Source: Roseicella frigidaeris
GTDB lineage: Bacteria; Pseudomonadota; Alphaproteobacteria; Acetobacterales; Acetobacteraceae
Assembly: GCF_003258945.1 (NCBI RefSeq)
Contig: NZ_QLIX01000020.1
Span: 31,599-95,598 of the forward strand
Length of the DNA stretch: 64,000 nt
Direction: 5' to 3'
The stretch's first letter is position 1. The number at the start of each line of letters is the position of its first letter. The notes below the pieces were generated by a model. It searched no databases. It had not been told where the DNA came from and saw only the letters and a program-made list of their open reading frames with translations. Below, one piece after another: positions 1-8,676 of this stretch. Position numbers and translations under genes: made by a program.

Positions 1-462
1 ATGCCGCGCCTGCTGCCCGTCTACGTGCCGCCCTGGAACGCGGCGCATCCCGCGCTGCGGCAGGCGCTCGCCGGGCTCGGCCTCGCCCTCTCCGCCGGCG
101 GCGCGGCCGGGCCGGGCGGCGCGCCGGCCGAGCTCGACCCGCTGCGCTGGCGGCCGCAGCCGCGCTTCCGCGGCGCCGGCGCCTGCCTCGGCCGGATGCG
201 CCGGGCGCTGCGGCAGCGGCGCCGGGCCGGGGAGTGGGACCGGCCGCTCGGCCTGCTCACCCATCACCTGGCGCATGACGCCGCCTGCTGGGCCTTCCTG
301 GAAGCGGCGCTGCCACGACTGGCGGCCGATCCGCGACTCGACTGGATCGCCCCGCCGGCGCTGTTTCCGCCGCTTGACCACCCCGGCAGCGACGCCTATC
401 CCTCGCCCCCGATGGCCATGGCCATCCCTCGCGATTTGTCCGGCCAGCTTGCGGCGAGGTAA
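1..462 (+). CDS. Polysaccharide deacetylase family protein, 3' part only
   Basis: This is the C-terminal part of a gene that probably begins before the window; the Met at base 1 may be internal. The 153 visible residues start with PVYVPPWN, the wall of a deacetylase active site, and reach GLLTHHLAHD near residue 85, a phrase typical of alphaproteobacterial polysaccharide deacetylase-like proteins. A tail ending in APPALFPP follows. The enzyme would remove acetyl groups from an envelope or extracellular sugar polymer. The metal-binding motif expected at the N-terminus is outside the window, so activity cannot be judged. metZ follows 95 bases downstream on the same strand. The family call rests on remembered motif similarity. 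Confidence 0.6.
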   Translation: MPRLLPVYVPPWNAAHPALRQALAGLGLALSAGGAAGPGGAPAELDPLRWRPQPRFRGAGACLGRMRRALRQRRRAGEWDRPLGLLTHHLAHDAACWAFLEAALPRLAADPRLDWIAPPALFPPLDHPGSDAYPSPPMAMAIPRDLSGQLAAR

Positions 463-557
463 AACAAGCGCGCTAAACGGCCGTCGGGGGCATCGCTTCC
501 CTGCCCCCGCCCCGTTCATCGGGCCGGACACCGCCGCGTCGCCAAGGTGTCCCCCGC

Positions 558-1790
558 ATGTCCAGATCCCTGCCGCCCCGCCCGCTCCGTCCCGCCACGC
601 TGCTGGTCCGCGGCGGCACCATGCGCAGCGACCAGGACGAGACCTCCGAGGCGCTCTTCCTCACCTCCGGCTTCGTCTACGACAGCGCCGAGCAGGCCGA
701 GGCGACCTTCAACGGCACCGCCACGCATTTCCAGTATTCCCGCTTCGGCAACCCGACGGTTGCGATGCTCGAGCAGCGCCTCGCCGCGCTGGAGGGGGCC
801 GAGGCCTGTCGCCTCACCGCGACCGGCATGGCGGCGGTGCATGCGGCGATGCTCTCGCACCTCAAGGCCGGCGACCGCGTCGTCGCCTCGCGCGCGCTGT
901 TCGGCTCCTGCCACTGGATCGTCTCCACCCTGCTGCCGCGCTACGGCATCGAGAGCGAGTTCGTCGACGGCGCCGACCTGGCGCAGTGGGACCGCGCGCT
1001 CTCGAAGCCCACCGCGCTGGTGCTGCTGGAGACGCCCTCCAACCCGATGCTGGAGATGGTGGACCTGCCGGCCGTCGCGGCGCTGGCGCACCGGGCGGGG
1101 GCGATCGTCGTCGTGGACAACGTCTTCGCCACGCCGCTGCTGCAGAAGCCGCTGGCGCTCGGCGCCGATGTCGTCGTCTATTCCTGCACCAAGCACATGG
1201 ACGGCCAGGGCCGCGTGCTCGGCGGCGCCGTGCTCGGCAGCAAGACATGGGTGGAGGAGGTGCTGCAGCCCTTCACCCGCAACACCGGCCCGGCGATCTC
1301 GCCCTTCAATGCCTGGGTGGTGCTGAAGGGGCTGGAGACGCTCTCGCTCCGCGTCGAGGCGATGTGCCGCGGCGCCGCCGCCATCGCCGATGCGCTGGCC
1401 GGGCGGAAGGAGGTGGCGCGCGTCCTCTATCCCTTCCGCGCCGACCATCCGCAGCAGGCGCTGGCGCGGCGGCAGATGGCGGGCGGCGGCACGCTCGTCA
1501 CCTTCGAGCTGAAGCCCGGCCCGGGCGACGCCCGGGCGGAGGGCGCCAAGGCGGCGGCCTTCCGCTTCTGCAACGCGCTGCGGCTGATCGACATCTCGAA
1601 CAATCTCGGCGACAGCAAGTCGATGGTCACCCATCCGGCGACGACGACGCATATGCGCATCGGCGCCGAGGAGCGGGCGCGGCTCGGCATCACCGACGGC
1701 ACCATCCGCCTCTCGGTCGGGCTCGAGGATGTCGCCGACCTGATCGAGGACCTGGACGAGGCGCTGGCCGCGGCCGGCCAGGCCCGGTAG
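558..1790 (+). CDS. metZ: O-succinylhomoserine sulfhydrylase
   Basis: A PLP enzyme of the Cys/Met metabolism family. It makes homocysteine from O-succinylhomoserine and sulfide in cytoplasmic methionine synthesis. The 410-aa length is normal for MetZ. The phosphate-contacting YSRFGNPT lies at residues 60-67, ETPSNPM near 159-164, and the PLP lysine is K212 in SCTKHMDGQGR. The GQGR continuation and the LGGAVLG stretch are more typical of MetZ than of MetB or MetC, although fold and motifs are shared across the family. It stands alone between the deacetylase fragment and a LysE exporter. No SAM riboswitch-like structure was recognised in the short upstream gap. Confidence 0.93.
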   Translation: MSRSLPPRPLRPATLLVRGGTMRSDQDETSEALFLTSGFVYDSAEQAEATFNGTATHFQYSRFGNPTVAMLEQRLAALEGAEACRLTATGMAAVHAAMLSHLKAGDRVVASRALFGSCHWIVSTLLPRYGIESEFVDGADLAQWDRALSKPTALVLLETPSNPMLEMVDLPAVAALAHRAGAIVVVDNVFATPLLQKPLALGADVVVYSCTKHMDGQGRVLGGAVLGSKTWVEEVLQPFTRNTGPAISPFNAWVVLKGLETLSLRVEAMCRGAAAIADALAGRKEVARVLYPFRADHPQQALARRQMAGGGTLVTFELKPGPGDARAEGAKAAAFRFCNALRLIDISNNLGDSKSMVTHPATTTHMRIGAEERARLGITDGTIRLSVGLEDVADLIEDLDEALAAAGQAR

Positions 1791-1899
1791 CGCGCCAGGC
1801 CGGTGGCGGCGGCCGCCGGGCCGTGGCACTCTCCGCCCGGCGCCCGGCAAGGGGGCCGCGCCGGGCCTGCCGGCCGCCACGACAGGTGGGGATGCGTCC

Positions 1900-2511
1900 A
1901 TGAGCCTCGAGACCTGGGCCGCCTTCGCGGCGGCCGCCATCGCGCTGCTGCTGATCCCGGGGCCGACCATCCTGCTGGTGATCGGCCAGTCGCTCGGCGC
2001 GGGGCGGCGGCGGGCCCTGCCGCTCATCCTCGGCGTGGCGCTCGGCGACCTGACGGCGATCACCCTCTCCCTCGCCGGGCTCGGCGCGCTGCTCGCCGCC
2101 TCCTCGCTGCTCTTCACCGTGTTGAAATGGGCCGGCGCGGCCTATCTGGTCTGGCTCGGCCTGCGGCTCTGGCGGGCCCCGGCCGAGGCCGGCGCCGCGC
2201 CGCCGCAGGGCGCCGGCCGGATGCTGCGCGACGCCTATCTGGTGACGGCGCTGAACCCGAAGAGCATCGCCTTCTTCATCGCCTTCATGCCGCAATTCCT
2301 CGACCCGGCGCGGCCCTTCCTGCCGCAGGCGGCGCTCCTCGCCGCCACCTTCGTCAGTCTCGCGGCGCTGAACGCGCTGGCCTATGCGCTGCTCGCCACC
2401 CGGCTCTCCGGCGCGGTGCGGCGGCCGGCGCTGCGGCGCGGCCTCAACCGGCTCGGCGGCGGCCTGCTGATCGGCGCCGGCCTCGCCACCGCCACGCTGC
2501 GCCGGGCCTGA
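1900..2511 (+). CDS. LysE/RhtB family amino-acid exporter
   Basis: A 203-aa inner-membrane protein with about six hydrophobic segments. It carries the family signature near the start of the second segment region (LLIPGPTILLVIGQSLGAG) and the conserved ALNPKSIAFFIAFMPQF near residue 115. LysE/RhtB proteins export amino acids such as lysine, homoserine or threonine; the substrate here cannot be read from sequence. The start at 1900 follows a GGTGGGG tract. apaG begins only 4 bases after the stop, so the two are probably co-transcribed. A second family member lies at 12982-13635. Confidence 0.88.
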   Translation: MSLETWAAFAAAAIALLLIPGPTILLVIGQSLGAGRRRALPLILGVALGDLTAITLSLAGLGALLAASSLLFTVLKWAGAAYLVWLGLRLWRAPAEAGAAPPQGAGRMLRDAYLVTALNPKSIAFFIAFMPQFLDPARPFLPQAALLAATFVSLAALNALAYALLATRLSGAVRRPALRRGLNRLGGGLLIGAGLATATLRRA

Positions 2512-2515
2512 CGCC

Positions 2516-2932
2516 ATGGCCGATGCCCGCAGCCCCGTCTGGACGGCCGTGACCGGGGATGTGCGCGTGACCGTCCGCACCTACTACCTCGCCGACCAGT
2601 CCGAGCCGGCGCGCAGCCACTATGCCTGGGCCTATCGCGTGAGCATCGCCAATGAGGGCCGCCGGACGGTGCAGCTGCTCAAGCGCACCTGGCTCATCAC
2701 CGATGCGCAGGGCCGCACCCAGCGGGTGCATGGCGACGGGGTGGTGGGGGAGCGGCCGGTGCTCGATCCCGGCGAGAGCTTCGAATACACCTCGGGCACG
2801 CCGCTGGCGACGCCCTCGGGCTTCATGCGCGGCACCTACCACATGGTGGCCGTGGAGAGCGGCGAGGCCTTCGACGTGGAGATCCCGGGCTTCAGCCTCG
2901 ACAGCCCCTTCCAGCCGAACGCGGTGCACTGA
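2516..2932 (+). CDS. apaG: ApaG domain protein
   Basis: A 138-aa protein that is almost entirely one ApaG (DUF525) beta-sandwich domain. The conserved run from VRVTVRTYYLADQSEP through YRVSIANEG, the LLKRTWLITDAQG strand and GVVGERPVLDPGESFEYTSG is intact, followed by GTYHMV. ApaG has been linked to cobalt/magnesium efflux and to Ap4A metabolism in enterobacteria, and the same fold is found in F-box proteins; the biochemical role is unsettled. The gene lies 4 bases after the LysE-type exporter. Length and motifs match free-standing ApaG. Confidence 0.92.
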   Translation: MADARSPVWTAVTGDVRVTVRTYYLADQSEPARSHYAWAYRVSIANEGRRTVQLLKRTWLITDAQGRTQRVHGDGVVGERPVLDPGESFEYTSGTPLATPSGFMRGTYHMVAVESGEAFDVEIPGFSLDSPFQPNAVH

Positions 2933-2978
2933 AGGCCGGCCTGCGGCTGCCAGGGCAGTGCCCGGGTCGAGGGGCGCG

Positions 2979-3632
2979 CTACCGCCGGCCGGCCACCCGG
3001 CCGCCGCCCGCCCCGGCCCCGATCGCCCCGCCGAGGGCGCGTTCCAGCCGGCCGAGCGCCATGCCGAGCGCGGCGCTCATCGCCGCGGCGGCATCCGCCG
3101 GCGCCAGCCTGTCCTCCGGCTGCGCGCCGCCCGGCAGCGGCGCCGTGCCCTCGACCGGGAACTGGCCGAGCACGCGGTTCTCGGCGCTGCCATTGTCGAG
3201 CAGCAGGCCGGAGAGGCCGGCGCGGGCCACGCCCTCGGCGGGTTCCGCCTGCAACCGGGTCAGCTCCGCTTCGAGGATGAGGTCGGCGCGCAGGCGCGAG
3301 CCGGGCGCGGTGACGGCGCGGAAGCGGCCACTCGCCAGCAGCCAGCGGCGCAGCGCCTCCTCCGTCAGGTCGACCGGCGGCGCGGTCCATTCCGACCAGA
3401 ATTGCAGCGTCACCTCGCCGCGGGCGCCGAGGATGCGCAGGCCCCGCTGCTCGAGCCCCGGCGCCGCCCGCATGGTGCGCAGCAGCAGCACCTGCCCGGA
3501 GCGGGGCGGCGGCGGCCCGGGCGGGCGCTCCGGGGCGAGGACGAAGCGCTCCACCTCACGGTAGGGCCGGTTCGGCAGCACGCTGCAGCCCGGCAGCGCG
3601 GCGGCGAGGAGCAGGAGGCCGCGGCGCCTCAT
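2979..3632 (-). CDS. ABC transport auxiliary lipoprotein (PqiC/Mla-associated type)
   Basis: A 217-aa predicted lipoprotein, the last gene of the minus-strand Mla-type operon. I chose the start at 3632 because it gives MRRRGLLLLAAALPGCS, a lipoprotein signal with Cys16 in LPGC; an upstream in-frame Met only adds a non-hydrophobic stretch. The body contains YREVERFVLAPERPP and the LLRTMRAAPGLEQRGLRI region typical of auxiliary lipoproteins (DUF330/PqiC and ABC-aux families) that accompany MCE transporters. It probably sits on the inner leaflet of the outer membrane and receives or passes phospholipid with the MCE protein encoded just upstream. The role is inferred from position and family resemblance. 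Confidence 0.75.
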   Translation of the reverse strand: MRRRGLLLLAAALPGCSVLPNRPYREVERFVLAPERPPGPPPPRSGQVLLLRTMRAAPGLEQRGLRILGARGEVTLQFWSEWTAPPVDLTEEALRRWLLASGRFRAVTAPGSRLRADLILEAELTRLQAEPAEGVARAGLSGLLLDNGSAENRVLGQFPVEGTAPLPGGAQPEDRLAPADAAAAMSAALGMALGRLERALGGAIGAGAGGGRVAGRR

Positions 3633-3738
3633 GCCGGGCGCCACGCCGGCGCGCGGCCCGGCGTCGCGGCATGCGCCGGGATGCCGGTTCGGGCGCTCGG
3701 CCCTGCGGGCCGCGGGTCGGTCTTGCATGCGCTCGGTA

Positions 3739-4761
3739 TCATCGGCGGGATCCGGAAGGGGCCGGGGGCGGCGCGCCGAAGATCGCCTGCGAGGGGTTGC
3801 GGCGCAGCTGCTCGGTGGTGTCGCGCAGGTTGGCGACGGCGGAGCGCAGGTCGCGCAGGATCGGCGCCAGCTCCGCCTGGATGTCGGCGGTGACGCTGCG
3901 GGCGGTGCGCATGGTGGCGTCCAGGTTGGTCACGCTGCCGGGCAGGCGCTGCGAGGCGGTGCGCAACTCGGCGGTGGCGGCGGCGAGGTTGGCGAGCGCC
4001 TGGTTGACCTCGCGGCCCGCCAGCAGCCGGCGCGCCTCCGCCGCGGTGCTGCGCAGCTCGCCGGCGATCGCCGGCACGTCGGCCTGGTTCACCGCGGTGT
4101 TCAGGTCGCGCAGCAGGGCGGAGGCCTCGCGCATCGTCGTCGCGACGTCGCCGTCCTGGACCTGGTGCCGCAGATCGGCGGCGAGGCCGACCACGTTCTC
4201 GAGCAGCGCCGGCAGGTTCACGTCCTGCAGCTTCTGCAGCAGCTGCTCGGCGGCGTTCTGCACCTGCGCGACGGTGGAGGGGATCGCCGGGATGTAGGGG
4301 TAGCGCGGCTCCCAGGGCACGGCGCGCGGCGGGAAGCGCTGCGGATCGACGAAGTCGAGCTCGAGGTAGCTCACGCCGGTGATGCCCTGCGCCGCCATGC
4401 GGACCCGGAGGCCGAGGCGGATCGCTTCCTGCACGTTCGGCGTCTCGCCGATGCGGTTGTTGTCGATGGCGAAGCGGACATAGACGAGTTGGAACGCGGC
4501 CCCGAAGGGATCGTTCGCCGGCCGGCGGTACTCGGCCGAGACCAGGCCGATCTCCGAGACCCGGCCGATGCTGACGCCGCGGTAGCGCACCGCCGCGCCG
4601 ATCTCGAGGCCCTGCACCGATTCGCGGATATAGGTCTCGAATTGCTGGTTGTTGGAGCCGATCCGGTCGGCGGTGAGGAAGAGGATGAAGCCGATGCCGA
4701 GCGCGAGCCCGGCGAGCACCAGGGCGCCGACGCGCAGGTACAGGCTGTTGGACTGCGCCAT
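3739..4761 (-). CDS. MCE (MlaD-type) substrate-binding protein of lipid ABC transporter
   Basis: A 340-aa protein with one N-terminal transmembrane segment (residues about 8-27) and an MCE/MlaD domain at about 38-115, containing the conserved GLEIGAAVRYRGVSIGRVSEI. The C-terminal half is a long helical region rich in Ala, Leu and Gln, as in MCE proteins that form periplasmic hexamers. The start at 4761 (MAQSNSLYLRVG) places the membrane anchor at the N-terminus; earlier Met codons would add an arginine-rich tail unlike the family. It should bind phospholipid in the periplasm and work with the ATPase and permease encoded immediately upstream on this strand. The ATPase stop is 43 bases away. 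Confidence 0.9.
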   Translation of the reverse strand: MAQSNSLYLRVGALVLAGLALGIGFILFLTADRIGSNNQQFETYIRESVQGLEIGAAVRYRGVSIGRVSEIGLVSAEYRRPANDPFGAAFQLVYVRFAIDNNRIGETPNVQEAIRLGLRVRMAAQGITGVSYLELDFVDPQRFPPRAVPWEPRYPYIPAIPSTVAQVQNAAEQLLQKLQDVNLPALLENVVGLAADLRHQVQDGDVATTMREASALLRDLNTAVNQADVPAIAGELRSTAAEARRLLAGREVNQALANLAAATAELRTASQRLPGSVTNLDATMRTARSVTADIQAELAPILRDLRSAVANLRDTTEQLRRNPSQAIFGAPPPAPSGSRR

Positions 4762-4804
4762 CGTCAGCTCCCTTCGCCGCGGCGCCGGCCGCCGCCTGCC
4801 CCGA

Positions 4805-5572
4805 TCATTCCAGCACCTCGCGCCGGAAGAAGGCCCGGACCACCGGGTTGTCGCTCTCCTCGCGCAGGCGCCGGGGGTCGCCCTCGGCAATCATGCCCTT
4901 GGCCTCCTTGTCCAGCATGATGCAGCGGTCGCCGATGGCGAGGATCGACTGCAGCTCATGCGTCACGACGACGAAGGTGGTGCCGAGTTCGCGCGCGATC
5001 TGCCGGATCAGCGCGTCCAGCCCCGCCGAGGTGATCGGGTCGAGGCCGGCCGAGGGCTCGTCGAGGAAGAGGATCGGCGGGTCGAGCGCCATGGCCCGGG
5101 CGATGCCGGCGCGCTTGGCCATGCCGCCCGAGATCTCGGCCGGCAGCCGCCCGGCGGCATCCGAGAGCCCGACCAGGCCGAGCTTGACGCGGGCGACCAG
5201 GGCCCGCGCCTCGGCCGGCAGGCTGGTATGCTCCTCGAGCGGCACCTCGATGTTCTCGGCCAGGGTGGAGGAGCCGAAGAGCGCGCCCGATTGCCACATG
5301 ACGCCGATCCGCCGCAGCAGCGCCGTGCGCGCCGCCCCCTGCAGCCGGTCGATCCGCTCGCCCAGCACCTCGATGCCGCCCTCGGCCGGCGGGTAGAGGC
5401 CGATCATGTGCTTGAGCAGCGTCGACTTGCCGCAGCCCGAGCCGCCGAGGATGACGAAGACCTCGCCGCGCCGCACCTCGAAGCTCACATGCTCGAAGAT
5501 CGTTCGCCCATCGAAGCGGGCGGCCAGGTCGCGCACGCGGATCACCGTCTCGGCCGCGCTGTCCTCCGCCAT
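4805..5572 (-). CDS. ABC transporter ATPase, MlaF type
   Basis: A 255-aa ATP-binding subunit. Visible motifs are Walker A GGSGCGKST (about 43-51), a Q-loop region VMWQSGALF, the signature ISGGMAKRAGIARA, Walker B ILFLDEPSAGLDP and the switch histidine VVVTHELQS. SGGMAKRAG instead of the usual SGGQ is characteristic of the MlaF/MCE class of ATPases. The start at 5572 lies 2 bases after the permease stop, giving tight coupling. It should energise retrograde or anterograde phospholipid movement with the MlaE-type permease and the MCE protein. Confidence 0.93.
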   Translation of the reverse strand: MAEDSAAETVIRVRDLAARFDGRTIFEHVSFEVRRGEVFVILGGSGCGKSTLLKHMIGLYPPAEGGIEVLGERIDRLQGAARTALLRRIGVMWQSGALFGSSTLAENIEVPLEEHTSLPAEARALVARVKLGLVGLSDAAGRLPAEISGGMAKRAGIARAMALDPPILFLDEPSAGLDPITSAGLDALIRQIARELGTTFVVVTHELQSILAIGDRCIMLDKEAKGMIAEGDPRRLREESDNPVVRAFFRREVLE

Positions 5573-5574
5573 GG

Positions 5575-6696
5575 CTACCAGCCCAGCCGGAAGAAGAGCA
5601 CGGCGAAGATGCCGTCGAGGAGGACGATGGCGATGATGCCGCCGACCACCGCGGCGGTCGCGGCGTCGCCGACGGCGCGCGGGCCGCGGCCGGCGCCGAG
5701 CCCGGCGCGGCAGCCGACCAGGCCGATGGCGAGGCCGAAGACCGCGGCCTTGGACAGCCCGCCGATCAGGTCCTTCAGCCGCAGCCAGTTCTGCAGCTGG
5801 TTGATCACCGCGACCGGCGGGAAGCCGAGCGTGGACATCACCGCCCCCATGCCGAGCAGGCCGGAGAGGTTCATCACCAGGGCGAGGACCGGCATGACCA
5901 GCATGGCCGCGAGCAGCCGCGGCAGCACCAGCCAGACGATCGGGTCGATGCCCATGATGCGCAGCGCGTCGATCTCCTCGTTCACCGTCATCGTCCCGAG
6001 CTCGGCGGCATAGGCCGAGCCGGTGCGCCCGGCGAGGATGACGCCCGCCATCAGCGGCCCGAGCTCGCGCAGCAGCGAGATGCCGACCAGGCTCGGGATG
6101 AAGATCTCCGCCCCGAACTGGCGCATGGGGATGCTGGACTGGAAGGCGAGGATTAGGCCGATCAGGAAGCCGAGCAGGATGGTCAGGCCGAAGGCGCGCA
6201 GCCCGGCCTCGTCCAGATGCCGCAGCAGCTCGGACAGGCGCAGCCGCCAGGGACGTGGGAGGGCGCCCCCGGCGCCGACCAGGGCCTCGCCGAGGAACGT
6301 GACCTGGCGCAGCAGGCCCTGGCCCCATTGCCAGGCCGCCTCGCCGACGCGGCCGAGGAAGGGCAGCGGCGGCGCCAGGCGCGGCTGCGGCCGGTCGAGC
6401 GCGGCGCGGGTCCGCTCCACCAGCGCCTGCAGCGGCTCCTGCGTCAGGCCGCGCCATTCCGCCTGGCCGCCCGCCTCCCGCTCCAGCCGCAGCAGCAGCA
6501 CCGCGCCGGCGGTGTCGAGCGCCGTGACGCCGGCGAGGTCGAGCACGAGGGGCCGCGCGCCGCGCGCCGCCCGCAGCGCCTCGGACCACAGGCGGGCGGC
6601 GCCGGCGGCATCCAGCGCGCCATGGAAGGCGAGCCGGCGGCCACCGCCCTCCGTCCCGGTTTCGATCCTGGCCGCGGCCCCGGCGCCTGCGCTCAT
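5575..6696 (-). CDS. MlaE-type ABC permease with N-terminal STAS domain
   Basis: A 373-aa fusion. Residues 1 to about 95 form a STAS domain (VLDLAGVTALDTAGAVLLL). The rest is an MlaE/YrbE permease with conserved LGFLIGLILAFQSS, the ELGPLMAGVILAGRTGSAYAAELGTM core and EEIDALRIMGIDP. In E. coli the STAS protein MlaB is separate and binds MlaF; the fused form is known from other alphaproteobacteria. The start overlaps the stop of the upstream methyltransferase by 4 bases (ATGA), and the stop lies 2 bases before the ATPase, so trmH-mlaE-mlaF-mlaD-lipoprotein looks like one operon. Confidence 0.92.
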   Translation of the reverse strand: MSAGAGAAARIETGTEGGGRRLAFHGALDAAGAARLWSEALRAARGARPLVLDLAGVTALDTAGAVLLLRLEREAGGQAEWRGLTQEPLQALVERTRAALDRPQPRLAPPLPFLGRVGEAAWQWGQGLLRQVTFLGEALVGAGGALPRPWRLRLSELLRHLDEAGLRAFGLTILLGFLIGLILAFQSSIPMRQFGAEIFIPSLVGISLLRELGPLMAGVILAGRTGSAYAAELGTMTVNEEIDALRIMGIDPIVWLVLPRLLAAMLVMPVLALVMNLSGLLGMGAVMSTLGFPPVAVINQLQNWLRLKDLIGGLSKAAVFGLAIGLVGCRAGLGAGRGPRAVGDAATAAVVGGIIAIVLLDGIFAVLFFRLGW

Positions 6697-7463
6697 GCTG
6701 CCCTGCGGGGAACCGCCCCGAGGGCATGGAACAGCACCGCGGCGGCCGCGGCAACGTTCAGGCTCTCGACCAGCCCGCTGCCGGGCAGGGTCAGCCGCGC
6801 CTCGCAGGCCTCGAGGGTCGCTGGCGGCAGGCCCTGCTCCTCGTTGCCCAGCACGAGCGCGATGGGCCGGTCGCGGGGGATCGCCTCGGGCGGGGCGCCG
6901 CCGGCGGCGACCGCGGCGAGGGTGAGGACGCGCCCGCCGAGGCCGCGCAGCAGGGCCGGCAGGTCGCGCGCCCGCAGCACCTCCAGGTGTTCGAGCCCCC
7001 CTTCGGCGGTGCGGAAGGCGGCGTCCGAGAGATCGGCCTGGCGCGGATCGCCCGAGAGCAGCAGGGCGCGGGCGCCGAAGAAGGCGGCGGAACGGGCGAT
7101 GGCGCCGAGATTGTGCGGGTTACCGATGCCGTCCAGCACCGGCAGCAGCGGCGCCGGCGGCAGGCCGGCCGGCAGGGTGGGGCCCGGCAGCGGCGCGGCG
7201 AATCGGGCCGCGGCGACGGCGCAGATGCCGCCATGGTGCTGCGTGCCGGCGATGCGGGCGAGCTCGGCCGGCGGCACCTCCCGATAGGGCCGGCGGGTCC
7301 GCGCCAGGTGCTGGCAGAGCGGCCCGGCCAGGCGCCGCCGCTCCTCGGTGTAGAAGAGGCGCAGCACCGCCTGGGGCCGGCGCAGGAAGAGGGCGCGCAC
7401 CGGGGCCGCGCCGCAGATGCGGTTGGGCTCGGGCGGGCGCGGCAGGAAGGGCGCGTCGGACAT
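6693..7463 (-). CDS. TrmH/SpoU family RNA 2'-O-methyltransferase
   Basis: A 256-aa SPOUT methyltransferase that would methylate a ribose 2'-OH in rRNA or tRNA using SAM. The N-terminal region (RALFLRRPQAVLRLFYTEE) matches the SpoU substrate-binding domain. The three family motifs follow: GIGNPHNLGAIARSAAFFGA, ALVLGNEEQGLPPATL and LPGSGLVESLNVAAAAAVLF, together forming the SAM-binding knot. The 4-base overlap with the MlaE-type permease makes it the first gene of the lipid-transport operon, an association with no obvious functional logic. The exact RNA target cannot be told from the sequence. Confidence 0.9.
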   Translation of the reverse strand: MSDAPFLPRPPEPNRICGAAPVRALFLRRPQAVLRLFYTEERRRLAGPLCQHLARTRRPYREVPPAELARIAGTQHHGGICAVAAARFAAPLPGPTLPAGLPPAPLLPVLDGIGNPHNLGAIARSAAFFGARALLLSGDPRQADLSDAAFRTAEGGLEHLEVLRARDLPALLRGLGGRVLTLAAVAAGGAPPEAIPRDRPIALVLGNEEQGLPPATLEACEARLTLPGSGLVESLNVAAAAAVLFHALGAVPRRAA

Positions 7464-7597
7464 GGCCGCAGTGTCGCATGCCGCGGCGCCCCGGTGGAGG
7501 GTAGGCGGTGGAGGGTGAGGCGGTGGAGGGCGGGCGCGGTTGCCCCGGCCCGCGCCGGGGCCGCATGCTGGCGCCCGACAGGACAGGGAGGCCGGGC

Positions 7598-8056
7598 ATG
7601 GCCGAGGCGCCGGGCATGGAGTTCGTCGGCGAGGCCGAGGTGGCGGTGGCGCCGGTGCAGCGGATCGGCGCCGGGCCGCTGGGCGAGCGGCGGATCGTGC
7701 CGATCCTCGGCGGCCGGGTCAGCGGGCCGCGGCTGGCCGGCGAGGTGCTGCCGGGCGGGGCGGATTTCCAGCTTATTCGCCCCGATGGCGTCACCGAGAT
7801 CGTGGCCCGCTACAGCCTGCGCCTGGCGGATGGGGCGCTGGTCTATGTGGTCAATCGCGGCCTCCGCCATGCGGCGCCGGAGGACCAGGCGCGGCTGCTG
7901 CGCGGCGAGCGGGTGCCGCCGGAGCGGATCTATTTCCGCACTGCCCCGGTCTTCGAGACCGAGGCGCCGGCGCATGCCTGGCTGCATCGGAGCCTGTTTC
8001 TCGGGTTTGGGGAGCGGGAGCCGGAGTGTGTGAGGATCAGGTTTTTTGCGGTGTGA
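7598..8056 (+). CDS. DUF3237 family protein
   Basis: A 152-aa protein matching DUF3237. It has a short N-terminal strand, the conserved IVPILGGRVSGPRLAGEVLPGGADFQ core, then VARYSLRLADGALVYVVNRG and a C-terminal HAWLHRSLFLGFGERE region. The function of the family is unknown; members are predicted small beta-barrel proteins. The start at 7598 is preceded by a GGACAGGGAG ribosome-binding site; an upstream in-frame Met would add a Gly/Arg-rich tail. It is divergent from the trmH-mla operon, separated by 134 bases that must contain both promoters. Confidence 0.85.
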   Translation: MAEAPGMEFVGEAEVAVAPVQRIGAGPLGERRIVPILGGRVSGPRLAGEVLPGGADFQLIRPDGVTEIVARYSLRLADGALVYVVNRGLRHAAPEDQARLLRGERVPPERIYFRTAPVFETEAPAHAWLHRSLFLGFGEREPECVRIRFFAV

Positions 8057-8109
8057 GGGGGGTTAGGTGCGTGGCGCTGGGATGGGCGAAGAGCCGATAT
8101 CGGCCGCTG

Positions 8110-8676
8110 CTACCCTGTGTTTTGGACAACCGCCTGATCCCCTGCTGCCTTCCAGAATAGCCAGGCCGAGATGAGCCACGCTGCGGCGAAGATCCCGTTC
8201 AGGAGGACCGCGGAGTGTCCGGCAACCAAGGCGGTTATGGCGGCCAAACCCTGAGCGGCTCCCATGGCGACCAGGGCGCGCGCCATTCCACGGGGCTGGA
8301 AGCGCGCGATGAAGGCGCCGACGATCCCAACAGCCAGCACACCAAAGAACATCAGGTTGAAAGGATTATTCTCGTTCCCGATGATGCCGACCGCGAGATT
8401 CAACCAAGTCATCAGGAAGGCCGCGCCGAGCGCCACCGCCACCGCGGCTCGATAGGGCATGCTCACGGTGGCTCGCACTGCCAGTTCCAGGACCGCAAGC
8501 GGCACTGTCACCATGACCCCGAATACGACGAAATCTGACTTGGTCCACTGAACCTCGTCGGTGAAGCGCATCGCGACCAACGGTGCCAGGAGCAGCGTTG
8601 CCGCCCCACCCCAGACCACGGCCCGCCAGAGACCTTCCTGTCCTTCTCCGCTGCCGCTCTCCGCGTGCCCCGTCAT
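8110..8676 (-). CDS. Hypothetical integral membrane protein, lower GC
   Basis: A 188-aa protein with five to six hydrophobic segments, including LLLAPLVAMRF, FGVMVTVPLAVLELAV, a long AVAVALGAAFLMTWLNLAVG and GVLAVGIVGAFIA. It ends in LISAWLFWKAAGDQAVVQNTG. Proteins of this shape, with the IIGNENNPFNLMFFGVLAVGI and ARFQPRGMARALVAMGAAQ phrases, are found as unnamed membrane proteins in rhizobia and other Alphaproteobacteria; I know no function. The start at 8676 was preferred to 8724 because it gives a compact N-terminus like those relatives. Codon usage is visibly less GC-biased than the neighbours, which suggests recent acquisition. Confidence 0.72.
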   Translation of the reverse strand: MTGHAESGSGEGQEGLWRAVVWGGAATLLLAPLVAMRFTDEVQWTKSDFVVFGVMVTVPLAVLELAVRATVSMPYRAAVAVALGAAFLMTWLNLAVGIIGNENNPFNLMFFGVLAVGIVGAFIARFQPRGMARALVAMGAAQGLAAITALVAGHSAVLLNGIFAAAWLISAWLFWKAAGDQAVVQNTG

